From assembly GCF_014083985.1 (NCBI RefSeq), contig NZ_CP046907.1, forward strand, positions 4,626,501 through 4,690,500: a stretch of DNA of 64,000 nt, given 5' to 3'. This document shows, piece after piece, positions 23,476 through 32,116 of the stretch. Position 1 is the stretch's first letter. The number at the start of each line of letters is the position of its first letter. A model generated the notes under the pieces. That model was not told where the DNA came from and made no database searches. It was given only the letters and a program-made list of their open reading frames with translations. Origin of the DNA: Streptomyces sp. SCUT-3 (GTDB lineage Bacteria; Actinomycetota; Actinomycetes; Streptomycetales; Streptomycetaceae). A program made the position numbers and the translations under genes.

Positions 23476-25026
23476 TCAGACCAGCTCGCCGCCCGCGGCC
23501 TGCTCGGCCAGCGCCACCAGGGTGCGCACCGCGGATCCGGTGCCGCCCTTGGGGGTGTAGCCGAACGGCGCCGACTCGTTGAACGCCGGGCCCGCGATGT
23601 CCAGGTGGGCCCAGGTGATGCCCTCGCCGACGAACTCCTTCAGGAACAGGCCGGCGACCAGGCCGCCGCCCATCCGCTCGCCCATGTTGGCGATGTCGGC
23701 CACCTCGGAGTCCATGCCCTTGCGCAGGTCGGCCGGCAGCGGCATCGGCCACGCCTGCTCGCCGACGCTGCCCGCGATCTCGTGGACCGCGGCGCGGAAG
23801 TCGTCGTCGTTGGCCATGATGCCGAAGGTGCGGTGGCCCAGCGCCAGCACCATCGCGCCGGTCAGCGTCGCCACGTCGACGATCGCGTCCGGCTTCTCCT
23901 CGCTCGCCCGGGTCAGCGCGTCCGCCAGCACCAGTCGGCCCTCGGCGTCGGTGTTGAGCACCTCCACCGTCTTGCCGCTGTACATGCGCAGCACGTCACC
24001 GGGGCGGGTCGCCGAGCCGGAGGGCATGTTCTCGGCCAGCGCCAGCCAGCCGGTGACGTTGACCGGAAGGCCCAGGCGGGCGGCGGCCACGACCGCGGAG
24101 AAGACCGCCGCGGCACCGCTCATGTCGCACTTCATGGTCTCGTTGTGACCGGCCGGCTTGAGCGAGATGCCGCCCGAGTCGTAGGTGATGCCCTTGCCGA
24201 CGTAGGCCAGCGACGGCTTGTTCTTCCCCGCCGTGTAGGAGACCCGCACCAGCCGCGGCTGCCTGGCCGACCCGCCGCCGACGCCCATGAGGCCGCCGTA
24301 GCCGCCCTTGACCAGTGCCTTCTCGTCCAGCACCTCGACCTTCAGGCCGTACTCCTTGCCCGCCGCCTGCACCTTCTCGGCGAAGGTGGCCGGGTACAGG
24401 TCGTTGGGCGGGGTGTTGATCAGGTCGCGGGCGCGGTTGACCTCCTCGCCCAGGACCGTGGCGCGCTCGACGGCTGCCTTGCAGGCGGCGTCGCGCGACT
24501 TGCCGCCCAGTACGACGGCCTCGGCCAGGGGGGCCTTGACAAAGTCCCCGGCGGCCTTGTCCTTCTTCTTCCCGTTCCCGCCGTTGCCCGCGGTGCGGTA
24601 CTCGGTGAAGACGTACGAGCCCAGCAGCACGCCCGTGCCGACGGCCTCGACCGCGGCGGCGTCGGCGACGGGGAGGGCGAACGCGGCCTTCTTGGTGCCG
24701 CGGAGAGAGCGGGCCGCGACACCGGCGGCACGGCGCAGCGCCTCGGCCTCGTAGGCCTCGCCGTCGGCCGGGACGGGGCCGAGACCGACCGCGAGCACCA
24801 CCGGGGCCTTGACGCCCGCCGGTGCGGGCAGCTTGGTGACCTCGCCCTCACCGCCGCCCGCCCCCAGGGTCTCCAGGACGGCGGCCAGCCCCCCGTCGAC
24901 GGCCTGGTCCACGCTCTCGGCGCCGGGAGCCACGACCGGGCCCTTGTCGCCCTTGGCCACGCCCACGACGACGATGTCCGCGCGCAGCGTCGCGGCGGAG
25001 GAGGTGCTGAGTGTCAGTGCTGTCAC
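23476..25026 (-). CDS. pepA: Leucyl aminopeptidase (M17)
   Basis: A protein of 516 residues. The C-terminal catalytic domain holds the two-metal site: VGKGITYDSGGISLKP, MKCDMSGAAAV and the signature NTDAEGRLVLADAL with its Asp and Glu ligands. The N-terminal 170 residues are the alpha/beta accessory domain. It removes N-terminal Leu and similar residues in the cytoplasm, and hexameric M17 enzymes can also bind DNA. The GTG start at 25026 begins directly at the conserved first strand. No operon partner: the next gene upstream (cobS) ends 315 bases away. Confidence 0.94.
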   Translation of the reverse strand: MTALTLSTSSAATLRADIVVVGVAKGDKGPVVAPGAESVDQAVDGGLAAVLETLGAGGGEGEVTKLPAPAGVKAPVVLAVGLGPVPADGEAYEAEALRRAAGVAARSLRGTKKAAFALPVADAAAVEAVGTGVLLGSYVFTEYRTAGNGGNGKKKDKAAGDFVKAPLAEAVVLGGKSRDAACKAAVERATVLGEEVNRARDLINTPPNDLYPATFAEKVQAAGKEYGLKVEVLDEKALVKGGYGGLMGVGGGSARQPRLVRVSYTAGKNKPSLAYVGKGITYDSGGISLKPAGHNETMKCDMSGAAAVFSAVVAAARLGLPVNVTGWLALAENMPSGSATRPGDVLRMYSGKTVEVLNTDAEGRLVLADALTRASEEKPDAIVDVATLTGAMVLALGHRTFGIMANDDDFRAAVHEIAGSVGEQAWPMPLPADLRKGMDSEVADIANMGERMGGGLVAGLFLKEFVGEGITWAHLDIAGPAFNESAPFGYTPKGGTGSAVRTLVALAEQAAGGELV

Positions 25027-25341
25027 GTTTATTGGTCCTGTTCCGTTGCGGTTCTCGACCGCGGGGCGAAGCCCGCGGCCGCCGGTGGCAGCGCTGCCTC
25101 CGGACGCGGGGCGGCTTCGGGCGCGCCCCGTGCATGGTATTCCGCCCCCGCAGGCAGGGCGGCGGCCCCTGTCGGAGGCAGCGGCCGTGCCGCCATTGTC
25201 CTGCGGGAGCGCGGACGACGCCCCTTCGGTGACCCCCCGACGCTCCGCCGGACCGGTCTTTTTCCGACGAAGCGTCAGAAGCTTTGTGAATCAACGCAGT
25301 TGGAGGAGGAGCGGTGGCGGGGCGGTCGCGGCGGGGCGCCG
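25027..25341. other. 315-bp intergenic region between cobS and pepA
   Basis: No supported gene is seen. The part next to pepA (25027-25060) is richer in A/T and should hold the pepA promoter. Near 25255-25300 there is a further A/T-richer stretch, about 40-85 bases from the cobS stop. No clear hairpin terminator or riboswitch was recognised. Confidence 0.5.
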
Positions 25342-26229
25342 TCAGCCCAGGGCGGAGACGACCAGGGCGGCGGTGGCGGCCGTCTCGCACACCGCCCCGA
25401 AAACGTCACCGGTGACCCCGCCCAGCCGTGCGCGGCAGCGCCGCAGCAGCAGTTCACCGGCGGCCAGGGCCGCCGCCACCGCCAGCACCCCCCGCACCGC
25501 ACCTGTCAGTGCACCCGGCAGCACACCCGGCAGCACACCCGGCAGTGCGCCCACGGCGCCCACGGCGTCCGCGGCGCCCGCCGCACCCGCCGCGGCGGCG
25601 AGGACGGCCACGGCCGCGGCGACGGCCGCCGCGGCCCCGGCCGGGACACCGCCGGCCACCACCGCGCCCAGCCCGTCCCGGCGGGCGGGCGGCACGCCGG
25701 TACGGCAGGCCAGCGTCATGGCCAGCCGCGAGGCCGCCCCCGCGACCACGGCGGCCGACGCCCCGGCGAGCAGCCCCCGGCCGTACAGCCCGGCCAGCGC
25801 GGCGACCTGGGCGAGGAGGACGAGGACGACGGTCAGCACGCCGAACGGGCCGATGTCGGACGCCTTCATGATCCGCAGCGCCTCGTCCGCGGGCTTGTTG
25901 CTCCCCAGGCCGTCGGCCGTGTCGGCCAGCCCGTCCAGGTGCAGTCCCCGGGTGAGCGCCGCGGGCACGGCCGTGCTCGCCACGGCGGCCAGCAGCGGAC
26001 CCGACCCCAGGAGCAGCAGGGCCGAGCCGAGGGCGGCGGACGCGGCACCCACGGCGACCCCCACGGCCGGTGCGCACAGCATCCCGGCCCGCCCGGCCGC
26101 CCGGTCCCAGCGGGTGAGCCGCACCCGGAGCACCGTCAGCGTCCCGAAGGCGAACCGCATCCCCTCACCCGCCGAGGCCCTTCCCGCACCCTCGCCGGCC
26201 GAGGCCCGCGCCGTACCCTCACTGTCCAT
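25342..26229 (-). CDS. cobS: Adenosylcobinamide-GDP ribazoletransferase (cobalamin synthase)
   Basis: Up to 295 residues, an integral membrane enzyme of many Ala/Val/Leu-rich segments. The conserved cytoplasmic motif LHLDGLADTADGLGSNKPADEALRIMKASDIGPFG binds Mg2+ and nucleotide-loop substrates. It joins adenosylcobinamide-GDP and alpha-ribazole, the last step of the nucleotide loop. The family usually starts near MRFAFGTLT, so ATG 26160 is a likely alternative to ATG 26229, whose extra 23 residues are a repeated Ala/Ser/Gly/Glu stretch. A 12-bp unit repeats three times in frame at 25512-25547. It is last in the order cobU, cobT, cobS. Confidence 0.92.
   Translation of the reverse strand: MDSEGTARASAGEGAGRASAGEGMRFAFGTLTVLRVRLTRWDRAAGRAGMLCAPAVGVAVGAASAALGSALLLLGSGPLLAAVASTAVPAALTRGLHLDGLADTADGLGSNKPADEALRIMKASDIGPFGVLTVVLVLLAQVAALAGLYGRGLLAGASAAVVAGAASRLAMTLACRTGVPPARRDGLGAVVAGGVPAGAAAAVAAAVAVLAAAAGAAGAADAVGAVGALPGVLPGVLPGALTGAVRGVLAVAAALAAGELLLRRCRARLGGVTGDVFGAVCETAATAALVVSALG
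25512..25547. repeat. Three 12-bp tandem units inside cobS
   Basis: Unit CACCCGGCAGCA occurs at 25512-25523 and 25524-25535 and with two changes at 25536-25547. Being a multiple of three it keeps frame and gives a short GVLP-type repeat between membrane segments. Confidence 0.8.
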
Positions 26230-26406
26230 CCGCGCAGGCTACCGGCCCCGTCGCAGGGGCCGTCCGGGGGCTGTCGCGGGGGCCGGAGCGATGCCCTCCG
26301 GTGCCGTGGCACCGTGGCCCGCGGGAGCGCAGGAGGGGCGGCCGGAGCGGGTGGGGCGGCCGTGGCGGGTGGTGGCGCGATGGTCGGGCGGTGGCCAGAC
26401 GGTGGG

Positions 26407-27558
26407 TCAGTGCGGCGACGCCTCCGCGGGACCGGCGTCCTCCGCCGGCTCCCCCGGGGCTTCCGGCGTCCCGGGAGATTCCGGTCCCTCCGGCGTTTCC
26501 GGCGTCTCCGGTTCCTCCGGGCGCTCGGGCAGTTCCGCGGCCAGGGCCGCGGCGGCCCTGAGCATCGGCAGTGCCAGCAGTGCGCCGGTGGCCTCGCCCA
26601 GCCGCACGCCGTGGTCCAGCAGCGGGTCCAGTGCCAGCCGGTCCAGCGCCTTGGCCTGCGCCGGTTCGCCCGTGGACTGGCCGGCCAGCCACCAGTCGGG
26701 CGCGCGGAACGCCACCCGCTGGGCGACCAGCGCGCAGGCGGACGAGACCACTCCGTCCAGCACCACGGGCAGTCTGCGCACCGCGGCCTGCAGCAGGAAG
26801 CCGGTCGTCGCCGCGAAGTCCGCACCGCCGACGGCCGCCAGCAGCTGCAACTGGTCGCCGAGGACCGGACGGGCCCGGCGCAGCGCGTCGCGGATCGCCG
26901 CGCACTTGCGCATCCAGGCCAGGTCGTCGATGCCGGAGCCGCGTCCGGTGACCACCGAGGCGTCGGTCCCGCACAGCGCGGCGGTCAGCACGCCGGCCAC
27001 GGTGGTGCCGCCCACGCTGAGGTCCCCCAGCAGGACCAGGTCGGTGCCCGAGTCCGCCTCCTCGTCGGCGACCGCCATGCCGGCGCGGAACGCCTGCTCG
27101 GCCTCCCGGGGCGTGAGGGCGTCCTCGACGTCGATGCGGCCGGAACCGCGCCGCACGTGGTGGCGGGTGACGGCCGGGGGGAAGGCGCCCTCGTCGGCGT
27201 CCACCGACAGGTCCAGCACCCTGACGCGGGCACCGAACTGGCGGGCCATCACGTTCACCGCGGCCGAACCGTCCAGGACCGCGCGCACCATGGCGGCGGT
27301 GGACCCGGCCGGGCGTGCGGAGACACCCAGCCGCGCCACCCCGTGGTCCCCGGCGACGAGCAGGACCTTCACCCGCTCCAACGGCCTTGCCGGGCAGCGC
27401 CCCTGGGCGGCGGCGAGCCAGTCGCCCAGCTCCTCCAGCCTGCCGAGCGACCCGGCGGGCGGTACCAGGCGCTGCCGGCGCTCCTCGGAGTCGCGCTGGA
27501 CACCCGCGTCGGGGCGTTCGACCAGGGAGGCGAAGTCGTCGAGATTCAGGTCGCTCAT
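26407..27558 (-). CDS. cobT: Nicotinate-nucleotide-dimethylbenzimidazole phosphoribosyltransferase
   Basis: A protein of 383 residues. Conserved parts are RQRLVPPAGSLGRLEELGDWLAAAQG at the start, VLLVAGDHGVARLGVS, LLGDLSVGGTTVAGVL and the C-terminal LDPLLDHGVRLGEATGALLALPMLRAAAAL, whose Glu is the catalytic base. It makes alpha-ribazole phosphate from nicotinate mononucleotide and dimethylbenzimidazole. The last 45 residues are an added low-complexity Glu/Pro/Thr tail. It lies 87 bases after cobU in the same direction. Confidence 0.94.
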   Translation of the reverse strand: MSDLNLDDFASLVERPDAGVQRDSEERRQRLVPPAGSLGRLEELGDWLAAAQGRCPARPLERVKVLLVAGDHGVARLGVSARPAGSTAAMVRAVLDGSAAVNVMARQFGARVRVLDLSVDADEGAFPPAVTRHHVRRGSGRIDVEDALTPREAEQAFRAGMAVADEEADSGTDLVLLGDLSVGGTTVAGVLTAALCGTDASVVTGRGSGIDDLAWMRKCAAIRDALRRARPVLGDQLQLLAAVGGADFAATTGFLLQAAVRRLPVVLDGVVSSACALVAQRVAFRAPDWWLAGQSTGEPAQAKALDRLALDPLLDHGVRLGEATGALLALPMLRAAAALAAELPERPEEPETPETPEGPESPGTPEAPGEPAEDAGPAEASPH

Positions 27559-27645
27559 CGGCGGAAGGCTACCGCGTCACCGCCGCCCGGCAGCGTCCGC
27601 CACCGCACTCGGCCGACCGCGCTCCGCCGGCGGCGGCCGGTCGGC

Positions 27646-28845
27646 TCAACGCAGCGTCAGCACCTGGCCCGCCACCACCAGCAGCACCCGCTCCGACTCG
27701 GCGGCGACGGCCGCGTTGAGCCGGCCCAGCTCGTCGCGGAACCGGCGGCCGGACGAGGTCGCCGGGACGACCCCGCCGCCCACCTCGTTGCTCACGGCCA
27801 CCACCGTCCGGCGGGTGCCGCGCCAGGCCGAGACCAGCGAATCGGTCCGGGAGCGCAGTTCGCGCTCCCCGCCGGAGAACCACACCTCGTCGTCCCACGC
27901 CCCGCACTCGTCCATGGCGCGGGTCAGCCACAGCGCCAGGCAGTCGACGAGCAGCGGCGGGCCGTCCCCCTCGGCGAGCAGCGGCAGCAGGTCGCAGGTC
28001 TCCACGGTCCGCCAGGACGCCGGGCGGCGCTCGCGGTGCACCACGACCCGCCGGTCCCACTCCGAGTCGCCGTCGCGCCGCCCGGCCGTGGCGACGTAGA
28101 CCACGGAGGGGAAGGCGGACAGCCGGCGCTCGGCCTCCACCGACTTGCCCGAGCGGGCCCCGCCCAGCACCAGGGTGCGGCGCGGCAGGTCGGGCACGGC
28201 GTGGTACTCGCCGACCCGCAGCGTGGCGCCGTCCGCGACGGCGCGCGCCCCCAGGGCGGCCAGGCGCCGGTGCAGCTCCGCGCCGGGCTGCACGTCGTGG
28301 TCGATGTGCACGGCCACCACGTCGGTGGTCGCGGTGACCGCCCCGGCCCCGCGCAGCCGGGCCAACGCGTCGGGACGCCCTGGGACGTCGAGCAGCACCA
28401 GGTCGTACGGGTCCCCGCCGGCCGCGTCCCCGGCGGGCCCCGCGCCCGGAGGCAGGTACAGCAGGGTGTGCCCGTCCGGCCCGGTCACCCGGTAGCCGGT
28501 GCCCGGGGCGTCGACGGCCACCGCGCGCACCCGGTGCCCGCTGACCAGCACCAGCGACTCGCCGTCCGGGGTTCGGCCGGGCGCGGGCAGCCCCGGGGGC
28601 AGGTCGACCGGAGGCCCGGACTGCGGGTGGGACAGCAGGACGTGCCGCACGCCGCCGAGCGAGCGGCCCGCCCGTGCCGCGGCGAACGCCGGCCCCGGCG
28701 TCAGGTCCAGCAGCAGGGCGTCGTCCACCAGCAGGGACGCGGGGGCGCGCACGCCCTCCGAGGCGGCGGACGCGCACGCGGCGCAGGGGCAGCCGTGGCG
28801 GGGCAGCCCCTCGGGGCCTCCGGTGCCGAGCAGAGTCAGTTCCAC
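27646..28845 (-). CDS. cobU: MBL-like domain fused to CobU (adenosylcobinamide kinase/guanylyltransferase)
   Basis: A protein of 399 residues made of two parts. Residues 225-399 are CobU: RRTLVLGGARSGKSVEAERRL is the P-loop, VVYVATAGRRDGDSEWDRRV and LLVDCLALWLTRAM follow, and SNEVGGGVVPATSSGRRFRDELGRLN closes the domain. It phosphorylates adenosylcobinamide and then adds GMP. Residues 1-220 resemble a PhnP-like metallo-beta-lactamase fold (MELTLLGTGGPEGLP, CPCAAC), but the metal motif HxHxDH reads HVLLSHPQSGP, so the zinc site is probably lost. A GTG start at 28845. First gene of the cobU-cobT-cobS run. Confidence 0.9.
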   Translation of the reverse strand: MELTLLGTGGPEGLPRHGCPCAACASAASEGVRAPASLLVDDALLLDLTPGPAFAAARAGRSLGGVRHVLLSHPQSGPPVDLPPGLPAPGRTPDGESLVLVSGHRVRAVAVDAPGTGYRVTGPDGHTLLYLPPGAGPAGDAAGGDPYDLVLLDVPGRPDALARLRGAGAVTATTDVVAVHIDHDVQPGAELHRRLAALGARAVADGATLRVGEYHAVPDLPRRTLVLGGARSGKSVEAERRLSAFPSVVYVATAGRRDGDSEWDRRVVVHRERRPASWRTVETCDLLPLLAEGDGPPLLVDCLALWLTRAMDECGAWDDEVWFSGGERELRSRTDSLVSAWRGTRRTVVAVSNEVGGGVVPATSSGRRFRDELGRLNAAVAAESERVLLVVAGQVLTLR

Positions 28846-28941
28846 ACGTCAGATCGTCTCGCGTCCCGGCGCCCGGGTCTCGCCGGGGCCCACTACGCTG
28901 CGGACGTCAGGCAGACCAACGGGTGCTCGAGGGAGACGGAC

Positions 28942-29148
28942 ATGGCGTGGACGTGGCGGTTCGAGAAGGCCGACGGCACGGAGGTGGCCCCGGCGGTGCG
29001 GCCGGAGGAGTTCACCACGCAGGGTGACGCGGAGTCCTGGATCGGGGAGGTCTGGAAGGAGCTGCTCGAGGGCGGCGTCGACCAGGTGCACCTCTACGAC
29101 GGCGACACGAAGGTGTACGGCCCGATGAGCATGCACGCCGAGCAGTAG
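28942..29148 (+). CDS. Small conserved actinobacterial protein
   Basis: A protein of 68 residues, MAWTWRFEKADGTEVAPAV then FTTQGDAESWIGEVWKELLEGG and VDQVHLYDGDTKVYGPM. It is acidic, soluble and without a signal. Very similar short proteins are found across Streptomyces at this spot. Good ribosome-binding site (GGGAGACGG before the ATG at 28942). The function is unknown. It is divergent from cobU with 96 bases between the starts. Confidence 0.8.
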   Translation: MAWTWRFEKADGTEVAPAVRPEEFTTQGDAESWIGEVWKELLEGGVDQVHLYDGDTKVYGPMSMHAEQ

Positions 29149-29263
29149 CGGCCCGCCGCACGGGCGGGGGCGGGCGGCGTGCGGCCCCTGGCCGCCGCCC
29201 CGCGCCCGCGCCCGGGGCGGGGCGGCGGCCAGGTCCTGCTCCTGGTCCGGGGCCGAGTCCGGG

Positions 29264-30268
29264 TCAGGGACGCTGCTTCGGCGTCTGCGCCCGGGTCTTG
29301 GCCGGGTCGGTGACGGCGACCGGCTCCAGGATCTCGTCCGCCTTCGCCACCAGGGCGGGGTCCAGCCGCACGCCCGCGGCCTTGGCGTTCTCCGCCACCT
29401 GCTCGGGCCGGGAGGCGCCGACGATCGCCGCGGAGACGTTGCTGTTGTTCAGCACCCACGCCACGGCGAACTGGGCCATGGTCAGCCCGGCCTCGTCGGC
29501 CAGCGGCTTCAGCAGCTGGACGCGCTCGAGGACCTCGTCGCGCAGGAAACCGCCGATCATCCCGGCGCCGCCCTTGTCGTCGGTGGCCCGGGACCCGGCC
29601 GGCAGCTGCCCGCCGGGCAGGTACTTGCCGCTCAGCACGCCCTGCGCGATCGGCGACCACACGATCTGCCCGATGCCCAGCTCCTCGCAGGTCGGCACGA
29701 CCTCGCCCTCGATGACCCGCCACAGCATCGAGTACTGCGGCTGGCTGGACACCAGCGGGATCCGCAGCTCGCGGGCGAGCCGGTGCGCGGCCCGGATCTG
29801 GTCGGCGCTCCACTCCGAGACGCCGATGTAGTGGGCCTTGCCCGAGTGCACCACGTCGGCGAACGCCTCCATGGTCTCCTCCAGCGGAGTGAAGGAGTCG
29901 AACCGGTGGGCCTGGTAGAGGTCGACGTAGTCGGTCTGCAGGCGGCGCAGGGAGTTGTCGATCGACTCCATGATGTGCTTGCGGGACAGGCCGCGGTCGT
30001 TCTTCCCCGGGCCGGTCGGCCAGTAGACCTTGGTGAAGATCTCCAGGCCCTCCCGCCGCTCGCCCTTGAGGGCGCGGCCGAGCACGGACTCGGCGCGGGT
30101 CTTGGCGTAGACGTCCGCCGTGTCGAAGCTGGTGATCCCGGCGTCCAGGGCGGCGCGCACGCACTCCAGCGCGGCGTCCTCCTCCACCTGGGAGCCGTGG
30201 GTGAGCCAGTTGCCGTAGGCGATTTCACTGATGACGAGGCCGCTGCGGCCGAGGTGTCGGTACTCCAT
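29264..30268 (-). CDS. Aldo/keto reductase
   Basis: A protein of 334 residues with the AKR (beta/alpha)8 signature: MEYRHLGRSGLVISEIAYG, then TSFDTADVYAKTRAESVLGRAL, with catalytic Asp and Tyr in DTADVY, Lys in IFTKVYW, and His in DLYQAHRFD. SAAIVGASRPEQVAENAKA is the NADPH-binding C-terminal motif. It resembles the potassium-channel-beta-like/YghZ group. The substrate is unknown. The 161-bp upstream region holds three tandem CGCCACTGAC-like units near 30374-30402. Confidence 0.92.
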   Translation of the reverse strand: MEYRHLGRSGLVISEIAYGNWLTHGSQVEEDAALECVRAALDAGITSFDTADVYAKTRAESVLGRALKGERREGLEIFTKVYWPTGPGKNDRGLSRKHIMESIDNSLRRLQTDYVDLYQAHRFDSFTPLEETMEAFADVVHSGKAHYIGVSEWSADQIRAAHRLARELRIPLVSSQPQYSMLWRVIEGEVVPTCEELGIGQIVWSPIAQGVLSGKYLPGGQLPAGSRATDDKGGAGMIGGFLRDEVLERVQLLKPLADEAGLTMAQFAVAWVLNNSNVSAAIVGASRPEQVAENAKAAGVRLDPALVAKADEILEPVAVTDPAKTRAQTPKQRP

Positions 30269-30429
30269 GATCCCGAGGGTAGGGCGCGCCGCGCCCCGCA
30301 CTCGAAGTCCCGCCGGGAGCGGGGCGGCAAAACGCAGAGAACCTGTCCGTTTCACCCTTTTGTTTCTACGGTTTGCCGCCACTGACCGCCACTGACCGCC
30401 ACGGGCCGCCTGCCGCGGTGGCCCGGACG

Positions 30430-31287
30430 TCAGTCGCGGACGCCGAACAGGTGCAGCAGGCCGGCCACCTGCCGGTAGGGGTCCCGCCGTCCGGCCTCCT
30501 CCTCGGCCGTCAGCATCCGCTCCCGGACGGCCTCCGGGGCCGGCCCGGCGTCGCAGTCGGGGAGGCGGTCGGTGAAGACCTGCACGCCGTACCACTCGTG
30601 GAGCGGCACGCCGATGCCGCGCAGCGTCCCGGCCAGCGCCTCGCGGCGCGGGGCGGCGTGTTCCGTGCCGCCCGGCGGTCCGTACCGCTCGGGGTCGAGC
30701 GCGGCCAGCGCGCCGTCCCAGTCCCCGCACAGGCCCGCCCGCATCGCGGGCGCGTCCGCGTTGGGCACCAGCAGCGACAGCAGTCCGCCCGGGGCGAGCA
30801 CCCGGGCCAGCGACGCCAGCAGCGCCTCGGTCCCGGTCGGCTCCGCCTCCGGGCCCGTCAGGGCGCCGTGGCACAGCACCACGTCGAAACTGCCCGCGCC
30901 GAAGCGCCGCCCGGCCTCCCCGGGGGCGGCGTCGAGGAACCGGACCCGCTCGCGGATGCCCTCCGGCTCCGCCGACAGGGCCGCGCACGCGGCCTCGAGC
31001 GCGTCGCCGCGGGACTCGGTGCCGGTCACCTCGTGGCCGGCGCGGGCCAGCCGCAGGGCGAGCCCGCCCCGCCCGCACCCGGCGTCCAGGACCTTCAGCC
31101 GCCGTCCGACCGGGAAACGCGCGTGGATCTGCTCGTCGAGCCTGCGGGCCAGCAGTTCCTCGCGCACGCCCCCGTTCGGCGCCTCCCCCGCCGGGGCGGG
31201 CGGCACCGGTGCCGCGGGCGCGGCGGTCCCCCCGTCGGCGTCCGGCTCCTGCGGCCCCTCGGCCGCGACCTCCCCCAAAGCCGCCAC
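30430..31287 (-). CDS. Class I SAM-dependent methyltransferase
   Basis: A protein of 285 residues from GTG 31287. The first 35 residues are Ala/Pro/Glu-rich. LKVLDAGCGRGGLALRLARAGHEVTGTE is motif I and the acidic loop; SFDVVLCHGALTG and LAPGGLLSLLVPN are motifs IV and V. The C-terminal WYGVQVFTDRLPD is similar to CmoM/SmtA-type tRNA methyltransferases, which suggests but does not prove an RNA substrate. The start lies two bases after the DUF3043 stop on the same strand, so the two genes form an operon. Confidence 0.85.
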   Translation of the reverse strand: MAALGEVAAEGPQEPDADGGTAAPAAPVPPAPAGEAPNGGVREELLARRLDEQIHARFPVGRRLKVLDAGCGRGGLALRLARAGHEVTGTESRGDALEAACAALSAEPEGIRERVRFLDAAPGEAGRRFGAGSFDVVLCHGALTGPEAEPTGTEALLASLARVLAPGGLLSLLVPNADAPAMRAGLCGDWDGALAALDPERYGPPGGTEHAAPRREALAGTLRGIGVPLHEWYGVQVFTDRLPDCDAGPAPEAVRERMLTAEEEAGRRDPYRQVAGLLHLFGVRD

Positions 31288-31289
31288 GG

Positions 31290-31886
31290 TCAGATCTTCG
31301 CCCCGCGCTCGACCTGCGGCTTGGGCAGGCGCAGGCGGCGCATCTGGAGCGTGCGCATCAGGGCGTAGGGCACCGCGCCGCGCAGGTTCTCGTTCGGGAA
31401 ACGGGTCCGCAGCAGCTTCTTGAGGCGGAAACCGGAGACGATCGAGTCCAGCACGATCAGCACGATCACCACCATCCACAGCAGCAGCGAGACGTTCTTG
31501 ACCGCGAGGCTGGGGAACAGGCTCAGGACCAGGATGACCACGGCCATCGGCAGGAAGAACTCCGCGACCGACCACTTGGCGTCGACGAAGTCCCGGGCGA
31601 ACCTGCGCACCGGGCCCTTGTCGCGCACCGGCAGGTAGCGCTCGTCGCCGCTGGCCAGCGCCTCGCGCTGCCTGGTCAGCTCGGCCCGGCGGCGCTCACG
31701 CGCCTGCTTGGCGGCCTCCTTGCGGTTGGCCGGAGTCACCGCACGGGCCCGGCGCAGCGACTCTGCCTCGCTGCGCTTGGGGGTCGGGCGGCCCTTGGGG
31801 GCCTGGGGGTCACGGGTCTGCTGGAGCTGCTCGGCTACCACCGTGGTGGTTGCGGCCTGCTCGTCCTTGGAACGACGTCGGAACAC
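31290..31886 (-). CDS. DUF3043 membrane protein
   Basis: A protein of 198 residues from GTG 31886 (VFRRRSKDEQ, the usual start of the family). A long basic N-terminal stretch full of Arg/Lys (GRPTPKRSEAESLRRARAV, RKEAAKQARERRRAELTRQ) is followed by LPVRDKGPVRRFARDFVD, then two membrane helices near residues 115-135 and 140-160, and the conserved FRLKKLLRTRFP. It is an inner-membrane protein of unknown function, conserved in actinobacteria. A longer frame to 31967 exists but lacks a better start. Confidence 0.85.
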   Translation of the reverse strand: MFRRRSKDEQAATTTVVAEQLQQTRDPQAPKGRPTPKRSEAESLRRARAVTPANRKEAAKQARERRRAELTRQREALASGDERYLPVRDKGPVRRFARDFVDAKWSVAEFFLPMAVVILVLSLFPSLAVKNVSLLLWMVVIVLIVLDSIVSGFRLKKLLRTRFPNENLRGAVPYALMRTLQMRRLRLPKPQVERGAKI

Positions 31887-32116
31887 ACAGCAAAGATTAC
31901 GTCGTGCGCGGGCATGGCCCCCAGTCCGGCAGGGAACGATCCCGCATCGGAGCCGGTCCGCCCTCATCCCTGGGCCGGATGCGGGGCCGCACCGGTCGTC
32001 CCGGAGGAGGAGGGCGTCGGCACCCGATCGGTGGGGTAATGGAACCGGGGCCCGTACTGTGGGGTCTGTAAGGGTGCTGGAGCAGGAAACCCGGACGAAG
32101 GGGGCGCGCGAGGCCC

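Noticed and set aside
23446-29148. Plus-strand open frame of about 1900 codons across pepA and the cob genes
   Set aside because: It is antisense to four recognisable genes and low-complexity; only its last 69 codons (from 28942) are a real gene.
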